Below are positions 50,308 to 59,729 of a stretch of 64,000 bases of DNA, one piece after another. How positions within the stretch are numbered: position 1 is the first letter of the stretch; every line of letters starts with the position of its first letter. The notes under the pieces are model-generated. The model was given only the letters and a program-made list of their open reading frames with translations. It had not been told where the DNA came from and made no database searches. The translations under genes were made by a program, and so were the position numbers. This DNA comes from Bog-473 sp963736525 (lineage in GTDB: Bacteria > Actinomycetota > Acidimicrobiia > Acidimicrobiales > RAAP-2). The DNA is taken from assembly GCA_963736525.1 (NCBI GenBank), contig CAVTPF010000021.1, forward strand, positions 3,282 to 67,281, written 5' to 3'.

Positions 50308-52533
50308 TCAGGTCGATGCGCTCGACCCTCCCGACGTGAACTCGTAGACGGTCACCCCGCCCACCGTCTCGGAGGTGAAGTGTGACTCCACCCACGAGGT
50401 GATCTGCGAGGCGTCGTCGTTGGAGCCGCCGCCGGCGCCCCCGAAGCCGCCCCCACCGGCAATGAAGTAGTGGATCTTGCCCTCGGCCACGAACTTTTCG
50501 AACTGGGCGAGCGTCGGCGCAGGGTCGGTCCCATTGAACCCGCCGATGGCCATCACCGGGTCACCACTGGCCAACTGGTAGCCGGCGGCCGAGTTCGAAT
50601 TCACCGTGGCGGCCACCCACGTGTAGTGGCTGGCTTCGGCCTGCAGCAGCTTCGTCAGAGCTGGGTTGGACTGACTCGAGTTCAGGAACCCGCCACCACC
50701 GGCGGTGCCGGCCCCGCCAAAGGCGCGGTGAGAGCCACCGCCGAACGATGGTGCGGCCCCTCCGCCGGCCCCACCGGGGAAACCGCCAGGGAACCCGCCC
50801 GCACCCGGCGCGCCGCCGGCGAAGCCACCGCCGGGGAAGCCGCCCGTCCCGCCGCCACCGGCGGCCCGACGGAAGCCGCCGCCGGGGAAGCCGCCGCCGG
50901 GGAAGCCGCCGCCGGGGAAGCCGCCGCCCGGGCCGCCCTGGCCCCCGGCCGGGGTCGGCGTGACCGTGGGGATGGCGCCGGTGTGCGGGGTCGCTGCCGT
51001 GGCGACAGTCGAGAAGAGCGGCGCAGCGAGGGCGGCGCCGAGCCCGAGAGCGGCCACCAGGCCAACCGCCAGCTTGGGCACGGCACGCAGGAGGGGGAGC
51101 GCCAGGATGGCCGCGACGCCGAGCAGACCCACCACCGCCACGAAGGGCCGCAGGGCGGGGAACCAGTTCGAGGTGCGCCCGAGCAGCACGTAGCTCCAGA
51201 CCACGGTCGCGGCGAGACCGGTGGCGAGACCGGCCCTGCCGACCCAGGTGCTCCGGCGTTCCCAAAGACCCATGGTGGCGATGCCGACCAGCCCGCCGAG
51301 CGGTGCCGCCAACGCCACCGTGTAGTAGGGGTGGATGATGCCTTGGGCGAGGCTGATCACCAGGCCGGTGCTCACGAGGGAGCCGCCCCACAGCAGCAGC
51401 GCGGCGCGCTCGCGGTCGGTGCGACGAGCCCGGATTGTCACGGCGAGGAGGACCGCACCCATGAGCAACGCGCCGGGTAACAGCCACGACATCATGTTCC
51501 CGAACTCGGCATTGAAGAGCCGGGTGAGCCCGGTGGGACCCCACATGCTCCCGGCCACCCTGCCGCCCCCGACGCTGCCGGTCTCGCTGCCGGTCAGGCG
51601 GCCGAACCCGTTGTAACCGAAGATCAGGTTGAGGATGCTGTTGTTCTGCGACCCGCCCACGTAGGGGCGATCGGCCGCCGGCGTCAGGGCCACGGCCGCC
51701 ACCCACCAGCCCGCCGCGACCAGCAGGGCGATGCACATCAGGACGACCTGCCACACCCGTCGCCACCATCCCGTCGGCGCGGCGAGGAGATAGACGACGG
51801 CCATGACCGGGAGGATCAGGAAGGCCTGCATCATCTTGGTGATGAACCCGAACCCCACCAGCGTCCCGGCGAGCACCAGCCACTTGGTCTGGGCCCGCTC
51901 CAGGCCGCGCATGGTGGCGTACAGGGCGCCCGTCAGCAGCAGCGCAAGCATGGCATCGGGGTTGTTGAAGCGGAACATCATGGCCGCCACAGGCGTGAGC
52001 GCCACGACGGCGGCACCCAGGAGCGCGGCCTGCGCGCTGAACCAGCGCCGGACGGCCAGGTAGACGAGGCCGACGGTCGCGACGCCCTCGAGGGCCTGCG
52101 GCGCCAGCATGCTCCACGAGTTGAGCCCGAAGATCCGGGCCGAGATCTCCATCGGCCACAAGAACGCCGGAGGCTTGTCGACGGTGATGAAGTTCGACGA
52201 GTCCGAGGACCCGAAGAAGAACGCCTTCCAGCTCTTGGTCCCGGCCTGCACCGCCGCCGCGTAGAAGGAGTTCGCCCAACCGCTCGCGCCGAGGTCCCAC
52301 AGGTACAAGACGGCGGTGGCGGCGAGAAGGGCGAGGAGCGTCGGACGCACCCAGGCTGCGTCGCTCTCCTTGCCCCGCACGAAGCGGACCACGGGACCTC
52401 GCCGCGGACCCGGCGGCCAGTTCGCCGTGGCTGGTCCCCCCGCGGCATGGGCATCCGCCGGCACGGCGTCGAACTGCGCCGGTGGGTCCAGCACGCCCAC
52501 GGGCGCGTCGGGAGCCGGCGTGAGGTCCGTCAT
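50308..52533 (-). CDS. GT39-family mannosyltransferase, ArnT/YkcB-like
   Basis: This is a 741-residue integral membrane glycosyltransferase. The N-terminal part has GWANSFYAAAVQAGTKSWKAF and FITVDKPPAFLWPM, where the acidic residues bind metal and substrate in dolichol- or polyprenyl-phosphate-mannose transferases. About ten helices follow. A Gly-rich linker with repeated GGGFPG (15-bp DNA units) joins a C-terminal extracellular domain (KLLQAEASHYTWVAATVNSN) typical of the YkcA/YkcB C-terminus. It probably glycosylates wall or exported proteins. Its start overlaps the stop of the GT2 gene (ATGA). Confidence 0.88.
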   Translation of the reverse strand: MTDLTPAPDAPVGVLDPPAQFDAVPADAHAAGGPATANWPPGPRRGPVVRFVRGKESDAAWVRPTLLALLAATAVLYLWDLGASGWANSFYAAAVQAGTKSWKAFFFGSSDSSNFITVDKPPAFLWPMEISARIFGLNSWSMLAPQALEGVATVGLVYLAVRRWFSAQAALLGAAVVALTPVAAMMFRFNNPDAMLALLLTGALYATMRGLERAQTKWLVLAGTLVGFGFITKMMQAFLILPVMAVVYLLAAPTGWWRRVWQVVLMCIALLVAAGWWVAAVALTPAADRPYVGGSQNNSILNLIFGYNGFGRLTGSETGSVGGGRVAGSMWGPTGLTRLFNAEFGNMMSWLLPGALLMGAVLLAVTIRARRTDRERAALLLWGGSLVSTGLVISLAQGIIHPYYTVALAAPLGGLVGIATMGLWERRSTWVGRAGLATGLAATVVWSYVLLGRTSNWFPALRPFVAVVGLLGVAAILALPLLRAVPKLAVGLVAALGLGAALAAPLFSTVATAATPHTGAIPTVTPTPAGGQGGPGGGFPGGGFPGGGFPGGGFRRAAGGGGTGGFPGGGFAGGAPGAGGFPGGFPGGAGGGAAPSFGGGSHRAFGGAGTAGGGGFLNSSQSNPALTKLLQAEASHYTWVAATVNSNSAAGYQLASGDPVMAIGGFNGTDPAPTLAQFEKFVAEGKIHYFIAGGGGFGGAGGGSNDDASQITSWVESHFTSETVGGVTVYEFTSGGSSAST
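50872..50935. repeat. 15-bp tandem repeat coding for GGGFP units
   Basis: The unit GCCGCCGCCGGGGAA recurs about four times head to tail, in the minus-strand reading frame of the mannosyltransferase, as GGGFP repeats. Variation in copy number would change the length of the flexible linker between the membrane part and the extracellular domain. Confidence 0.85.
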
Positions 52534-53741
52534 GCGGACACCTCCATCGGGTCGGCGCCGGCGCGGGTGCGCGGGCGGAAGATCCAGGCCCGCAGCACGG
52601 CGAACCGGAAGACGGCGGCGATCAGATTGGCCACGGTGATGGCCACGAGCTCGGGGATCAGGGCGCCGGGTGCCATCCACTGGGCCACGACGAGGCCCAG
52701 GGCCGTGCACGCGAGGCTCGTGACGTAGAGCCCGCCGGCAACGGCAAGGAACCGGCCGCGGCGGGCCTGGCCGTCGGTGGTGCACGACAGCTCACGATGC
52801 ACCGCCGTGTTGAAGAGCGTGGCGATCGCCATGGCCACGGCGTTGGCACCGATGGCGCCCAGCAGCGGGCGCCAGGCGACGAAGAGGAAGAGGTACCCCA
52901 AGGTCGAGACGACGCCCACGCCGGCGAAGCGCATCAGCTGATCGGCCGCCACCTCGTTAGATCGGACCCGACGCAGGCCCTTGGGGCGGCGCACCAACAT
53001 CCGCCACACACCCCGCAGGTCGTCCGTGGCGGTCGACACGATGTTGACACGCGAATCCGGGTCGTCGACCCAGTCGACCGGGACCTCGCCGATGCGCAGC
53101 CCGAGCCGCTCCGCGGTGACAAGCAACTCGGTGTCGAAGAACCACTCGTTGTCCTGGACGAGCGGCAACAGCTGCGCGGCCGCGTCCCGCCGCAACGCCT
53201 TGAAGCCGCACTGGGCGTCGCTGAAACGACCTCGGAGCGTGAGCTTGAGCAGCATGTTGTAGGCCCGGGAGATGAGCTCTCGCTTGGGTCCGCGCACCAC
53301 GTGGGCGCCGCGGGCCAAGCGGGACCCGATGGCCACGTCCCGGTGGCCCGACAGGAGCGGTGCCACGAGCGGGAGGAGCGCCGAGAGCGAGGTCGACAGA
53401 TCGACGTCCATGTAGGCGACGACGGGGGCATCGCTGGTCGACCACGCGGAGCGGAGGGCGTAGCCCCGCCCCTTGCGAGGGAGATGCATGGCTGTGACGC
53501 CGGCCAGGTCGGACGAGAGTCGGTTGGCCACGCGATAGGTGTCGTCCGTGCTGGCGTTGTCCACGACGGTGACGAGAGCACGGAAGGGAAACGACTCGTC
53601 CAAGAAGGTGCGGAGCGCGGTGATCCTCTCCTCCAGCTGCGCCGCCTCGTTGTACACGGGCACCACGATCTCAACGTCGACCGGAATCCGGCGGGGATCC
53701 ACGTCGGCTTCGAAGGGAGCGAGGGCTGCCATGGGAGGCAT
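52530..53741 (-). CDS. family 2 glycosyltransferase with a GtrA-like membrane domain
   Basis: This is a 403-residue protein. The GT2 domain has VEIVVPVYNEAAQLEERI, NASTDDTYRVA and the metal-binding DVDLST, as in dolichol-phosphate mannose synthase. A GtrA/DPMS-type membrane domain of four helices follows (LMRFAGVGVVSTLGYLFLFVAW onward). It probably makes polyprenyl-phosphate mannose or glucose, the donor for the GT39 enzyme encoded just downstream, with which it shares an ATGA overlap. Confidence 0.9.
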   Translation of the reverse strand: MPPMAALAPFEADVDPRRIPVDVEIVVPVYNEAAQLEERITALRTFLDESFPFRALVTVVDNASTDDTYRVANRLSSDLAGVTAMHLPRKGRGYALRSAWSTSDAPVVAYMDVDLSTSLSALLPLVAPLLSGHRDVAIGSRLARGAHVVRGPKRELISRAYNMLLKLTLRGRFSDAQCGFKALRRDAAAQLLPLVQDNEWFFDTELLVTAERLGLRIGEVPVDWVDDPDSRVNIVSTATDDLRGVWRMLVRRPKGLRRVRSNEVAADQLMRFAGVGVVSTLGYLFLFVAWRPLLGAIGANAVAMAIATLFNTAVHRELSCTTDGQARRGRFLAVAGGLYVTSLACTALGLVVAQWMAPGALIPELVAITVANLIAAVFRFAVLRAWIFRPRTRAGADPMEVSA

Positions 53742-53822
53742 GGTGCCCGGGCGGTCTCGCGCCTCGGTGAAGCTCGGCTGTGGGCCCGGTGTGAATTACG
53801 GGCCCGGCCGTCCGGGCCGCCC

Positions 53823-55364
53823 TCAGGCGACGGCTTCTGGGGTGCTGGCGGCCCGGTCCCCGTCGAGCTCGGGTGCGCTCAGCGGGATCCGCACGGTGAC
53901 CGCCATGCCCTGCCCAGGCGAGGAGGCGGCGGAGACGGTGCCGCCGTGCGCGGCCACGATGGCCGACACGATGGAGAGGCCCAGCCCGCTGCCCCCGCTC
54001 AGGCGGGACCGGGCGGCGTCGGCGCGGTAGAAGCGCTCGAACACGTGCCGGGCGTCCTCGGCGGCCATGCCGGGTCCACTGTCGCGGACCTCCAGCTCGG
54101 CTTCGTCACCGACCTGGCTCACCCGCACGGTCGTGGCGGTCCCCGGCGGCGTGTGCGCCCGGACATTCGCCAACAGATTGTCGACCACCTGGCGCAGGCG
54201 GTCCTTGTCGCCGACGACCTCAACGGGGCGCTCCGCCCAGAAGCGCACCGGCCACTCGGGCCCGACGGCCATGGCGGTGTTGGCCGCGTCCGACGCCAGC
54301 GACACCAGCTCGACGGGTACCTTCTCCCTGGGCAGGCCCTCGTCCAGCCGGGCCAGGGTCAGCAGGTCGTTGACCAGGCGGTCCATGCGCGCCGTCTCGG
54401 TGCGGATGCCGGCGACGATGCGGGGCAGGTCGTCGGCGTGCTCGGTCCCGCCGCGCTCGAAGAGCTCGGCGTAGGCCGACACCGCCGCAATGGGCGTGCG
54501 GAGCTCGTGCGAGGCGTCCGCCACGAACTGGCGCAGGTGCTGCTCGTTGTCCTTGAGACGGGCCTCGGACCTGAGGCGGGCGTCAAAGGCGGCCTGGATC
54601 CGCTCAAGCATGACGTTGAGCGCGCGCGCCAGGCGCCCAACCTCGGTCGCCTGGTCGGCACCGGGGACCCGCTGGTCCAGATGCCCCGCCGCGATGGAGT
54701 CGGCCGTCGCTTCGACGTCTTCGAGCGGCCGCAGGCCGAGCCGGACCAGCCACCAGCCAGCGGCAAGCGCAAAGACGATGGCGCCGGCCGTGACGGCGAG
54801 CTCGATGAGGAACAGGGTGTGCAGCGTGCTCGTCTGGTCGCCGATCGGCTGGGCCAACACGTCGTACACCCCTGCCGTCTGCGTCTTGATGGCCCGAACC
54901 CGGAAGGCGGGTCCGCCAGAGGCGATGGATCCGGTCGTGAAGTAGACCTCTTGGAGCCCGTCCGACTGCAGGGTGAATCCGCTGATCGGGCTCGGCAGCA
55001 GCGGTCGGTACTCGCGGTCGCCGACGTAGGCGGGGCACTCGAGTCCGTTCACAACCGATCCATCCTGCTTGACCACGGCGCTGTAGTAGATGCCCGACAC
55101 GTTGGGACCACCTCCAGCACCGCCATCAAACTCCGGGACCCCACCCCCGCCATTGCCCCCGAGGCCACCACCCCGGGGTGCCAAGCACGCGACGTTGCCG
55201 GTCGCAACGTCGACTGGAACGCCAGGACGGTGCTGGGCCAATTGCTGGTCGACCTGGTTGTACAGGGACGAGCGCAGCGCCGAGTACGTGGCGAAGTCAG
55301 CTACGACCAACGCGATGACCGCGATGACCCCGACCGCGAGAAGCAGCCGCAGCCGGAGCGACAC
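53823..55364 (-). CDS. membrane sensor histidine kinase
   Basis: This is a 513-residue kinase. An N-terminal helix, an extracellular sensor with Gly-rich loops (RGGGLGGNGGGGVPEF), a second helix (IELAVTAGAIVFALAAGWWL) and a HAMP region are followed by the phosphoacceptor motif FVADASHELRTPIAAV (His near residue 285), N box NLLANVRAH, DSGPGM and GSGLGLSIV. It resembles the mycobacterial PrrB/TcrY type. The GTG start directly follows the response regulator stop (TGAGTG), so the two form an operon. Confidence 0.93.
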   Translation of the reverse strand: MSLRLRLLLAVGVIAVIALVVADFATYSALRSSLYNQVDQQLAQHRPGVPVDVATGNVACLAPRGGGLGGNGGGGVPEFDGGAGGGPNVSGIYYSAVVKQDGSVVNGLECPAYVGDREYRPLLPSPISGFTLQSDGLQEVYFTTGSIASGGPAFRVRAIKTQTAGVYDVLAQPIGDQTSTLHTLFLIELAVTAGAIVFALAAGWWLVRLGLRPLEDVEATADSIAAGHLDQRVPGADQATEVGRLARALNVMLERIQAAFDARLRSEARLKDNEQHLRQFVADASHELRTPIAAVSAYAELFERGGTEHADDLPRIVAGIRTETARMDRLVNDLLTLARLDEGLPREKVPVELVSLASDAANTAMAVGPEWPVRFWAERPVEVVGDKDRLRQVVDNLLANVRAHTPPGTATTVRVSQVGDEAELEVRDSGPGMAAEDARHVFERFYRADAARSRLSGGSGLGLSIVSAIVAAHGGTVSAASSPGQGMAVTVRIPLSAPELDGDRAASTPEAVA

Positions 55365-56090
55365 TCAGGCAGCCCCGTTGGCTGATGCGTTCACCGTCTC
55401 CGGCTCCCGAAGCGTGTAGCCGACCAGGCGGATGGTGTGGATCAGCGGCGGCCCGAATTTCTCGAGCTTCTTGCGCAGGTAGCTGACGTAGGTCTCCACG
55501 ACGTTGCCGTCGCCGCCGAAGTCGTAGTGCCAGACGTGGTCGAGGATCTGCGCCTTGGACAACACATGACGCGGGTTGAGCATGAAGTAGCGGAGGAGGT
55601 TGAACTCCGTCGCGGTGAGGTTGATCGGGTTCCCGGCGCGGCGCACCTCGTGGGCGCTCTCGTCGAGCTCGAGGTCGGCGAACCGGAGGATGCCGTCGTC
55701 CTCGGGTTCGTACCCGGTGCGGCGCAAAATGGCGTGCACGCGGGCGATCACCTCGGCCAGCGCGAAGGGCTTGGTGACGTAGTCGTCGCCGCCGACGGTC
55801 AGGCCGGCCAGCTTGTCCTGCAAGGTGTCACGCGCGGTGAGGAACAGGACCGGCACCCGCAGACCGTCGGCGCGCAGACGCCGTGTGACCTCGAGTCCGT
55901 CCAGGTCGGGCAGCATCACGTCGAGGATGACGAGGTCGGGCGGGTCCTCCTGCGCCTGCGCCAGCGCCTTGCGGCCGGTCATCGCCTCGTCGACGGTGAA
56001 CCCCTCGTAGCGCAGCGAGGTCGCCACCGCATCGACGATTGAGGGCTCGTCGTCAACCACCAGGACCCGCGGTCCGTTGTCGGTCTTCAC
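55365..56090 (-). CDS. OmpR/PhoB-family response regulator
   Basis: This 241-residue regulator has receiver residues DD at 13-14, phosphoacceptor D57 (LVILDVMLPDLDGLE) and K107 (YVTKPF), then a winged-helix DNA-binding domain (NLTATEFNLLRYFMLNPRHV, GGDGNVVETYVSYLRKKLE, HTIRLVGYTLR). It pairs with the kinase immediately downstream. The ATG at 56090 opens the operon. Confidence 0.93.
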   Translation of the reverse strand: MKTDNGPRVLVVDDEPSIVDAVATSLRYEGFTVDEAMTGRKALAQAQEDPPDLVILDVMLPDLDGLEVTRRLRADGLRVPVLFLTARDTLQDKLAGLTVGGDDYVTKPFALAEVIARVHAILRRTGYEPEDDGILRFADLELDESAHEVRRAGNPINLTATEFNLLRYFMLNPRHVLSKAQILDHVWHYDFGGDGNVVETYVSYLRKKLEKFGPPLIHTIRLVGYTLREPETVNASANGAA

Positions 56091-56178
56091 TGGTCAGTAC
56101 CTCCCTGGCGGCCAGGGTCGCGCCCCGGACTCCCCATCCAGTGTGACCCGGCTGTGGGCCTCCTGTGAACGCGGCCGA

Positions 56179-57444
56179 TCAGGTGAAGCGGGCGTCGAGG
56201 GCGCGCCGCAGCAGGTCAAGGGCGGAAATCGCCCCGTACTGCCGCACCCGCTCCCTGTCGCCGGGCACCCGCAGTGCCCGGGTCTGTGCCGGTTCACCCG
56301 GGAAGGCGAGCCCGACGAAGACCGTGCCCGGGGCGACGCCCTCCTGCTCGTCCGGACCGGCGACGCCCGTGATGCCGAGGCCGACGTCGGCACCGGTCAC
56401 CCGGGCGGCTCCCTCGGCCATGGCCGCCGCGGCAGGCTCGGTGACCACCGGCCCGGCGGGCACCCCCAGGACGTCGAACTTGACCTGCGAGTGGTAGGCC
56501 ACGACACCACCGCGGAACCAGGCCGATGCGCCGGGCACATTGACGAGACGGGAGGCGATGAGCCCGCCGGTGAGCGACTCGGCCACCCCGAAGGTCAGGC
56601 CGCGGGCAACGAGGCGAGCGGCCACGGCGACCTCCATGGACTCGTCGTCGACACCGAAGACGATGTCGCCGAGGCGATCCGAGATCGCCCGGCGCACCTC
56701 GACCTCCTCCTTGTCGAGGAGCGCGGTGACGTCATCGAGCGTACGGGCGCGGGCCGTGAGGCGCACTTTGATCCCCTCGATCCCCGACGCGAGGAAGGCG
56801 AGCGTGACGTCACCGGACGAGTCGAGCACGTCGACACGGTCCTGCAGCGCTTCGGCCAGCCCCGACTCGCTGGCCCCCCAGGTGCGCAGCACGCGGCTGG
56901 CAATGACGCCCTCCTCGCCGCTCTCGGCCATCCGGGCGCGCAGGTCGGGCAGGATGGCGCGCTCGAACATCTCGGTCATCTCGTAGGGGACACCCGGCAC
57001 GGCGTAGATCACCTTGTTCCCGAGCGGGCAGATGAGACCGGGCGCCGTGCCTCCCTGCTGGGGGATGACGGTGGCGCCCTGTGGGACATCGGCCTGGCGG
57101 GCGTTGTTGGCGGTCATGGCGCGGCCGCGGGCCTCGAAGAAGACGGCGATGAGGTCGACGATGGCCTCGTTGCGCACCAGGGGCACGTTCATGACCGCAG
57201 CGACGGCCTCGCGGGTGATGTCGTCCTGGGTGGGTCCGAGTCCGCCGCACACGATGACGCCGTCGCTGCGGGCCAGCGCGGTGCGAAGGGCCAGCACGAT
57301 GCGGTCGTGGTTGTCGCCCACGGCCTGGTGGAAGTGGGAGGCCACGCCGTTGGCGGCGAGATGCTCCCCCAGCCAGGCGGAATTGGTGTCGGCGATCTGG
57401 CCCAGCAACAGCTCCGTTCCCACCGCCACGATCTCGACCCTCAC
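56179..57444 (-). CDS. cinA: CinA-like protein (nucleotide deamidase/pyrophosphatase)
   Basis: This is a 421-residue protein. The N-terminal MoaB/MoeA-like domain has VEIVAVGTELLLGQIADTN and VCGGLGPTQDDITREAV. The C-terminal CinA amidohydrolase domain has TFGVAESLTGGLIASRLVNV and a nucleophile Ser in that motif, plus GITGVAGPDEQ. Known members have NMN amidohydrolase and ADP-ribose pyrophosphatase activity for NAD salvage. Start GTG at 57444. Confidence 0.9.
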   Translation of the reverse strand: MRVEIVAVGTELLLGQIADTNSAWLGEHLAANGVASHFHQAVGDNHDRIVLALRTALARSDGVIVCGGLGPTQDDITREAVAAVMNVPLVRNEAIVDLIAVFFEARGRAMTANNARQADVPQGATVIPQQGGTAPGLICPLGNKVIYAVPGVPYEMTEMFERAILPDLRARMAESGEEGVIASRVLRTWGASESGLAEALQDRVDVLDSSGDVTLAFLASGIEGIKVRLTARARTLDDVTALLDKEEVEVRRAISDRLGDIVFGVDDESMEVAVAARLVARGLTFGVAESLTGGLIASRLVNVPGASAWFRGGVVAYHSQVKFDVLGVPAGPVVTEPAAAAMAEGAARVTGADVGLGITGVAGPDEQEGVAPGTVFVGLAFPGEPAQTRALRVPGDRERVRQYGAISALDLLRRALDARFT

Positions 57445-57454
57445 GGGAGGGACC

Positions 57455-58051
57455 TTAGGAGGCGGCGGGGCGGTGCAGCGCCCGACGGCCGTCGAGCAGG
57501 TACTCGGCACCGGTGTAGAGGGTGAGCGCGCAGGCGAACCAGATCATGGCGAGCTGGAGGCTGTGCTGGTGGGCCAGCGGCGGGATGATGCAACTGCCGA
57601 TGGCGAAGTCCTGAACGAGGGTCTTCAGCTTGGCCGACGGGCGAGCGGGAATGGACACGCCGCGGCGGCCCACCCAGGATCGGTAGAGCTGCATGCCGAC
57701 CTCGCGGAGGGCGATGAGGATGACGGGCAGCCAGGGCAGGTGCCCCTGGGCGGCCAACGTGAAGAGGGCGCCGAGGACGCAGGCCTTGTCGGCCAACGGG
57801 TCGAGGAAGGCCCCCGAGCGCGTCGTGCCGTGGCGACGGGCCATGTAGCCATCGAGCCCATCGCTGCCGGCGAGGACGATGCCGACGGCGACGTTGATCC
57901 ACGACGCCCCCCACACGACGAGCATGACGACGTACACCGGTGCGGCGAGCAGCCGGGCCACCGTGACCGCGTTCGCGGGTGTGACCAGCGCGCTGGGGCC
58001 AAACGTGAAGCCGGGGTGGCCGGCGGGGTGTTCGTGGGTCGCGTCGCTCAC
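57455..58051 (-). CDS. pgsA: CDP-diacylglycerol-glycerol-3-phosphate 3-phosphatidyltransferase
   Basis: This 198-residue membrane enzyme has the CDP-alcohol phosphatidyltransferase motif DGLDGYMARRHG followed by GAFLDPLADK, the full DGx2DGx2ARx8Gx3Dx3D pattern. It makes phosphatidylglycerol phosphate or a related phospholipid. The GTG start overlaps the rimO stop (GTGA). The order rimO-pgsA-cinA is a common actinobacterial operon. Confidence 0.92.
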   Translation of the reverse strand: MSDATHEHPAGHPGFTFGPSALVTPANAVTVARLLAAPVYVVMLVVWGASWINVAVGIVLAGSDGLDGYMARRHGTTRSGAFLDPLADKACVLGALFTLAAQGHLPWLPVILIALREVGMQLYRSWVGRRGVSIPARPSAKLKTLVQDFAIGSCIIPPLAHQHSLQLAMIWFACALTLYTGAEYLLDGRRALHRPAAS

Positions 58052-59457
58052 GGCACCTGCTCCCCCGCACCTCGGGCGCCGGCGGGCACCGCAATGGCCC
58101 GGCCGGCCGGGACGGCGCGCAGGTCGGGGCCCTCCGCACCGGTGACCACCACGTCGACGAGGCCGCCCACAGGGAGCTCGCTCGGGAGGTGCACGACCCC
58201 GTCGATCTCGGGTGCCTCGTGCACGGTGCGGCCCCGCCCCGGCGCGTCGACCAACACGGTGTGGGTCTCGCCGATGAAGCGGTCCCGCTTGGCGGCGGTG
58301 ACGGCGTCTTGCAGCTCGGCGCACTCGCGCAACCGCTGGAGGGCGAGCTCGGTCGCCACGTGGCCGGAGAGCCCGGCGGCGTGGGTGCCGGCCTCGTCGG
58401 AGAACGGAAAGAATCCCGCCCAATCGAGCTGCGCGTCCTGGAGGAATTGGAGAAGCAGGTCGTGGTCGCGCTCGGTCTCTCCGGGGTAGCCGAGGATGAA
58501 GGACGAGCGGAAGGTGGCGGCGGGCTCGGCGTCTCGTATGTCCTCGATGCGGCGCAGGAAGCGCTCGCCGTCGCCCCAGCGGCGCATGCGGGCCAACAGC
58601 GGGCGGGAGATGTGCTGCAGCGAGAGGTCGAAGTAGGGGACGCCGGTCTGCAAAACGGTCTCTATCAGCTCGTCGGTCAAGCCGGACGGGTAGAGGTAGA
58701 GCAGTCGGGTGCGCTCGACCCGAGTGGAGACGGCGCGGGTGAGGGCGGCGATGGGCGAGGTGCCGTTGGCGGTGCGGGTGCGCCGACCCGGGCCCGTGCG
58801 ATCCCGGCCGAAGGAGGCGAGGTCCTGCGCGACCAGGACGACCTCGCGCAGCGGTGGACTGCCGTTCCCCCCGGCGGCGAGGAGGGCGTCGACCTCGGAC
58901 AGCACCTCCTCGGGCGTGCGCGAGCGCTGCTTGCCCCGGAAGGACGGGATGGCACAGAAACCGCAGATGCGGTCGCACCCCTCCGCCACCTTGACGTAGG
59001 CCCAGGGAGAGCGGGCAGCAGGGCGGGGCAGCCGCAGGAGGTCGAAGTCGTGGACGGCGGATTCCACCGGCGTCACAACGGCCGAGCGACTCGGGGAAAG
59101 GGAGATGGGGACGGAGACGCGTTGCGGTACCGCCTCCGTGGTCAGCTCCCGCCCGAATCCGGCCACCAGGTCCACCTCGGGCAGTGCGTCGCGCAGCTCG
59201 TCGCCATAGCGCTCAGCCAGGCAGCCGGTGACGACCAGGCGAGAGCCGTCGGCACGACCATCCGCCAGCTGGAGGATGGTTTCGATCGACTCCTGGCGGG
59301 CCGCCTCAATGAAGGCGCAGGTGTTGACGACGACGAGCTCAGCCTCGCCGGGGCCCGCCGCGCGGCCATACCCCTGTGCCTGGAGGTAACCCTCCAGCTT
59401 GTCGGAGTCCACCTGGTTCTTGGGGCACCCCAGGGTCTGCAGCCAGTAGCGGCCCAC
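58048..59457 (-). CDS. rimO: ribosomal protein S12 methylthiotransferase RimO
   Basis: This 469-residue radical SAM enzyme has an N-terminal UPF0004 domain (TLGCPKNQVDSDKLEGYL, NTCAFIEAARQES, VTGCLAERY), the radical SAM cluster motif CDRICGFCAIP and a C-terminal TRAM domain. It methylthiolates an Asp of ribosomal protein S12. GTG at 59457 is chosen because AGGAG lies ten bases upstream; a GTG four codons earlier overlaps that site. Confidence 0.93.
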   Translation of the reverse strand: MGRYWLQTLGCPKNQVDSDKLEGYLQAQGYGRAAGPGEAELVVVNTCAFIEAARQESIETILQLADGRADGSRLVVTGCLAERYGDELRDALPEVDLVAGFGRELTTEAVPQRVSVPISLSPSRSAVVTPVESAVHDFDLLRLPRPAARSPWAYVKVAEGCDRICGFCAIPSFRGKQRSRTPEEVLSEVDALLAAGGNGSPPLREVVLVAQDLASFGRDRTGPGRRTRTANGTSPIAALTRAVSTRVERTRLLYLYPSGLTDELIETVLQTGVPYFDLSLQHISRPLLARMRRWGDGERFLRRIEDIRDAEPAATFRSSFILGYPGETERDHDLLLQFLQDAQLDWAGFFPFSDEAGTHAAGLSGHVATELALQRLRECAELQDAVTAAKRDRFIGETHTVLVDAPGRGRTVHEAPEIDGVVHLPSELPVGGLVDVVVTGAEGPDLRAVPAGRAIAVPAGARGAGEQVP

Positions 59458-59572
59458 GATGTCGCACACACTCCTCGCATCAAGCCGGTTCCCGCCGGGG
59501 TGACGGTGCACGGCAGGCCCGCCGCTGCGGACCGGGTTCCGGTCGTCACGCACCACGTACCCGACTCCCGAG

Positions 59573-59661
59573 CGGAGAGGGAGGGATTTGAACCCTCGGA
59601 CCCGGTTACCCAGGTCAACTCATTAGCAGTGAGTCCGATTCGGCCGCTCTCGCACCTCTCC
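59573..59661 (-). tRNA. tRNA-Ser (anticodon GCT)
   Basis: This 89-base class II tRNA is canonical: acceptor GGAGAGG/CCTCTCC, anticodon stem ACTCA/TGAGT with loop CTGCTAA and U33, long variable arm, T arm GAGGG-TTCAAAT-CCCTC and G73. It lies just upstream of rimO on the same strand. The integrase gene starts 68 bases beyond its 5' end, so it is the likely integration target region. Confidence 0.95.
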
Positions 59662-59691
59662 AGCAGGAGTTTTGTCCCTCGATCAGAACTG

Positions 59692-59713
59692 CTGGCCATA
59701 ATCTGACCATAAT
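59692..59713. repeat. 11-bp tandem direct repeat before the integrase gene
   Basis: CTGGCCATAAT and CTGACCATAAT are adjacent and differ at one base. The period of one helical turn, and the place between tRNA-Ser and the integrase start, suggest a binding site for the integrase itself, an excisionase or a repressor. Confidence 0.55.
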
Positions 59714-59729
59714 CGCTAAACTGAACTCC

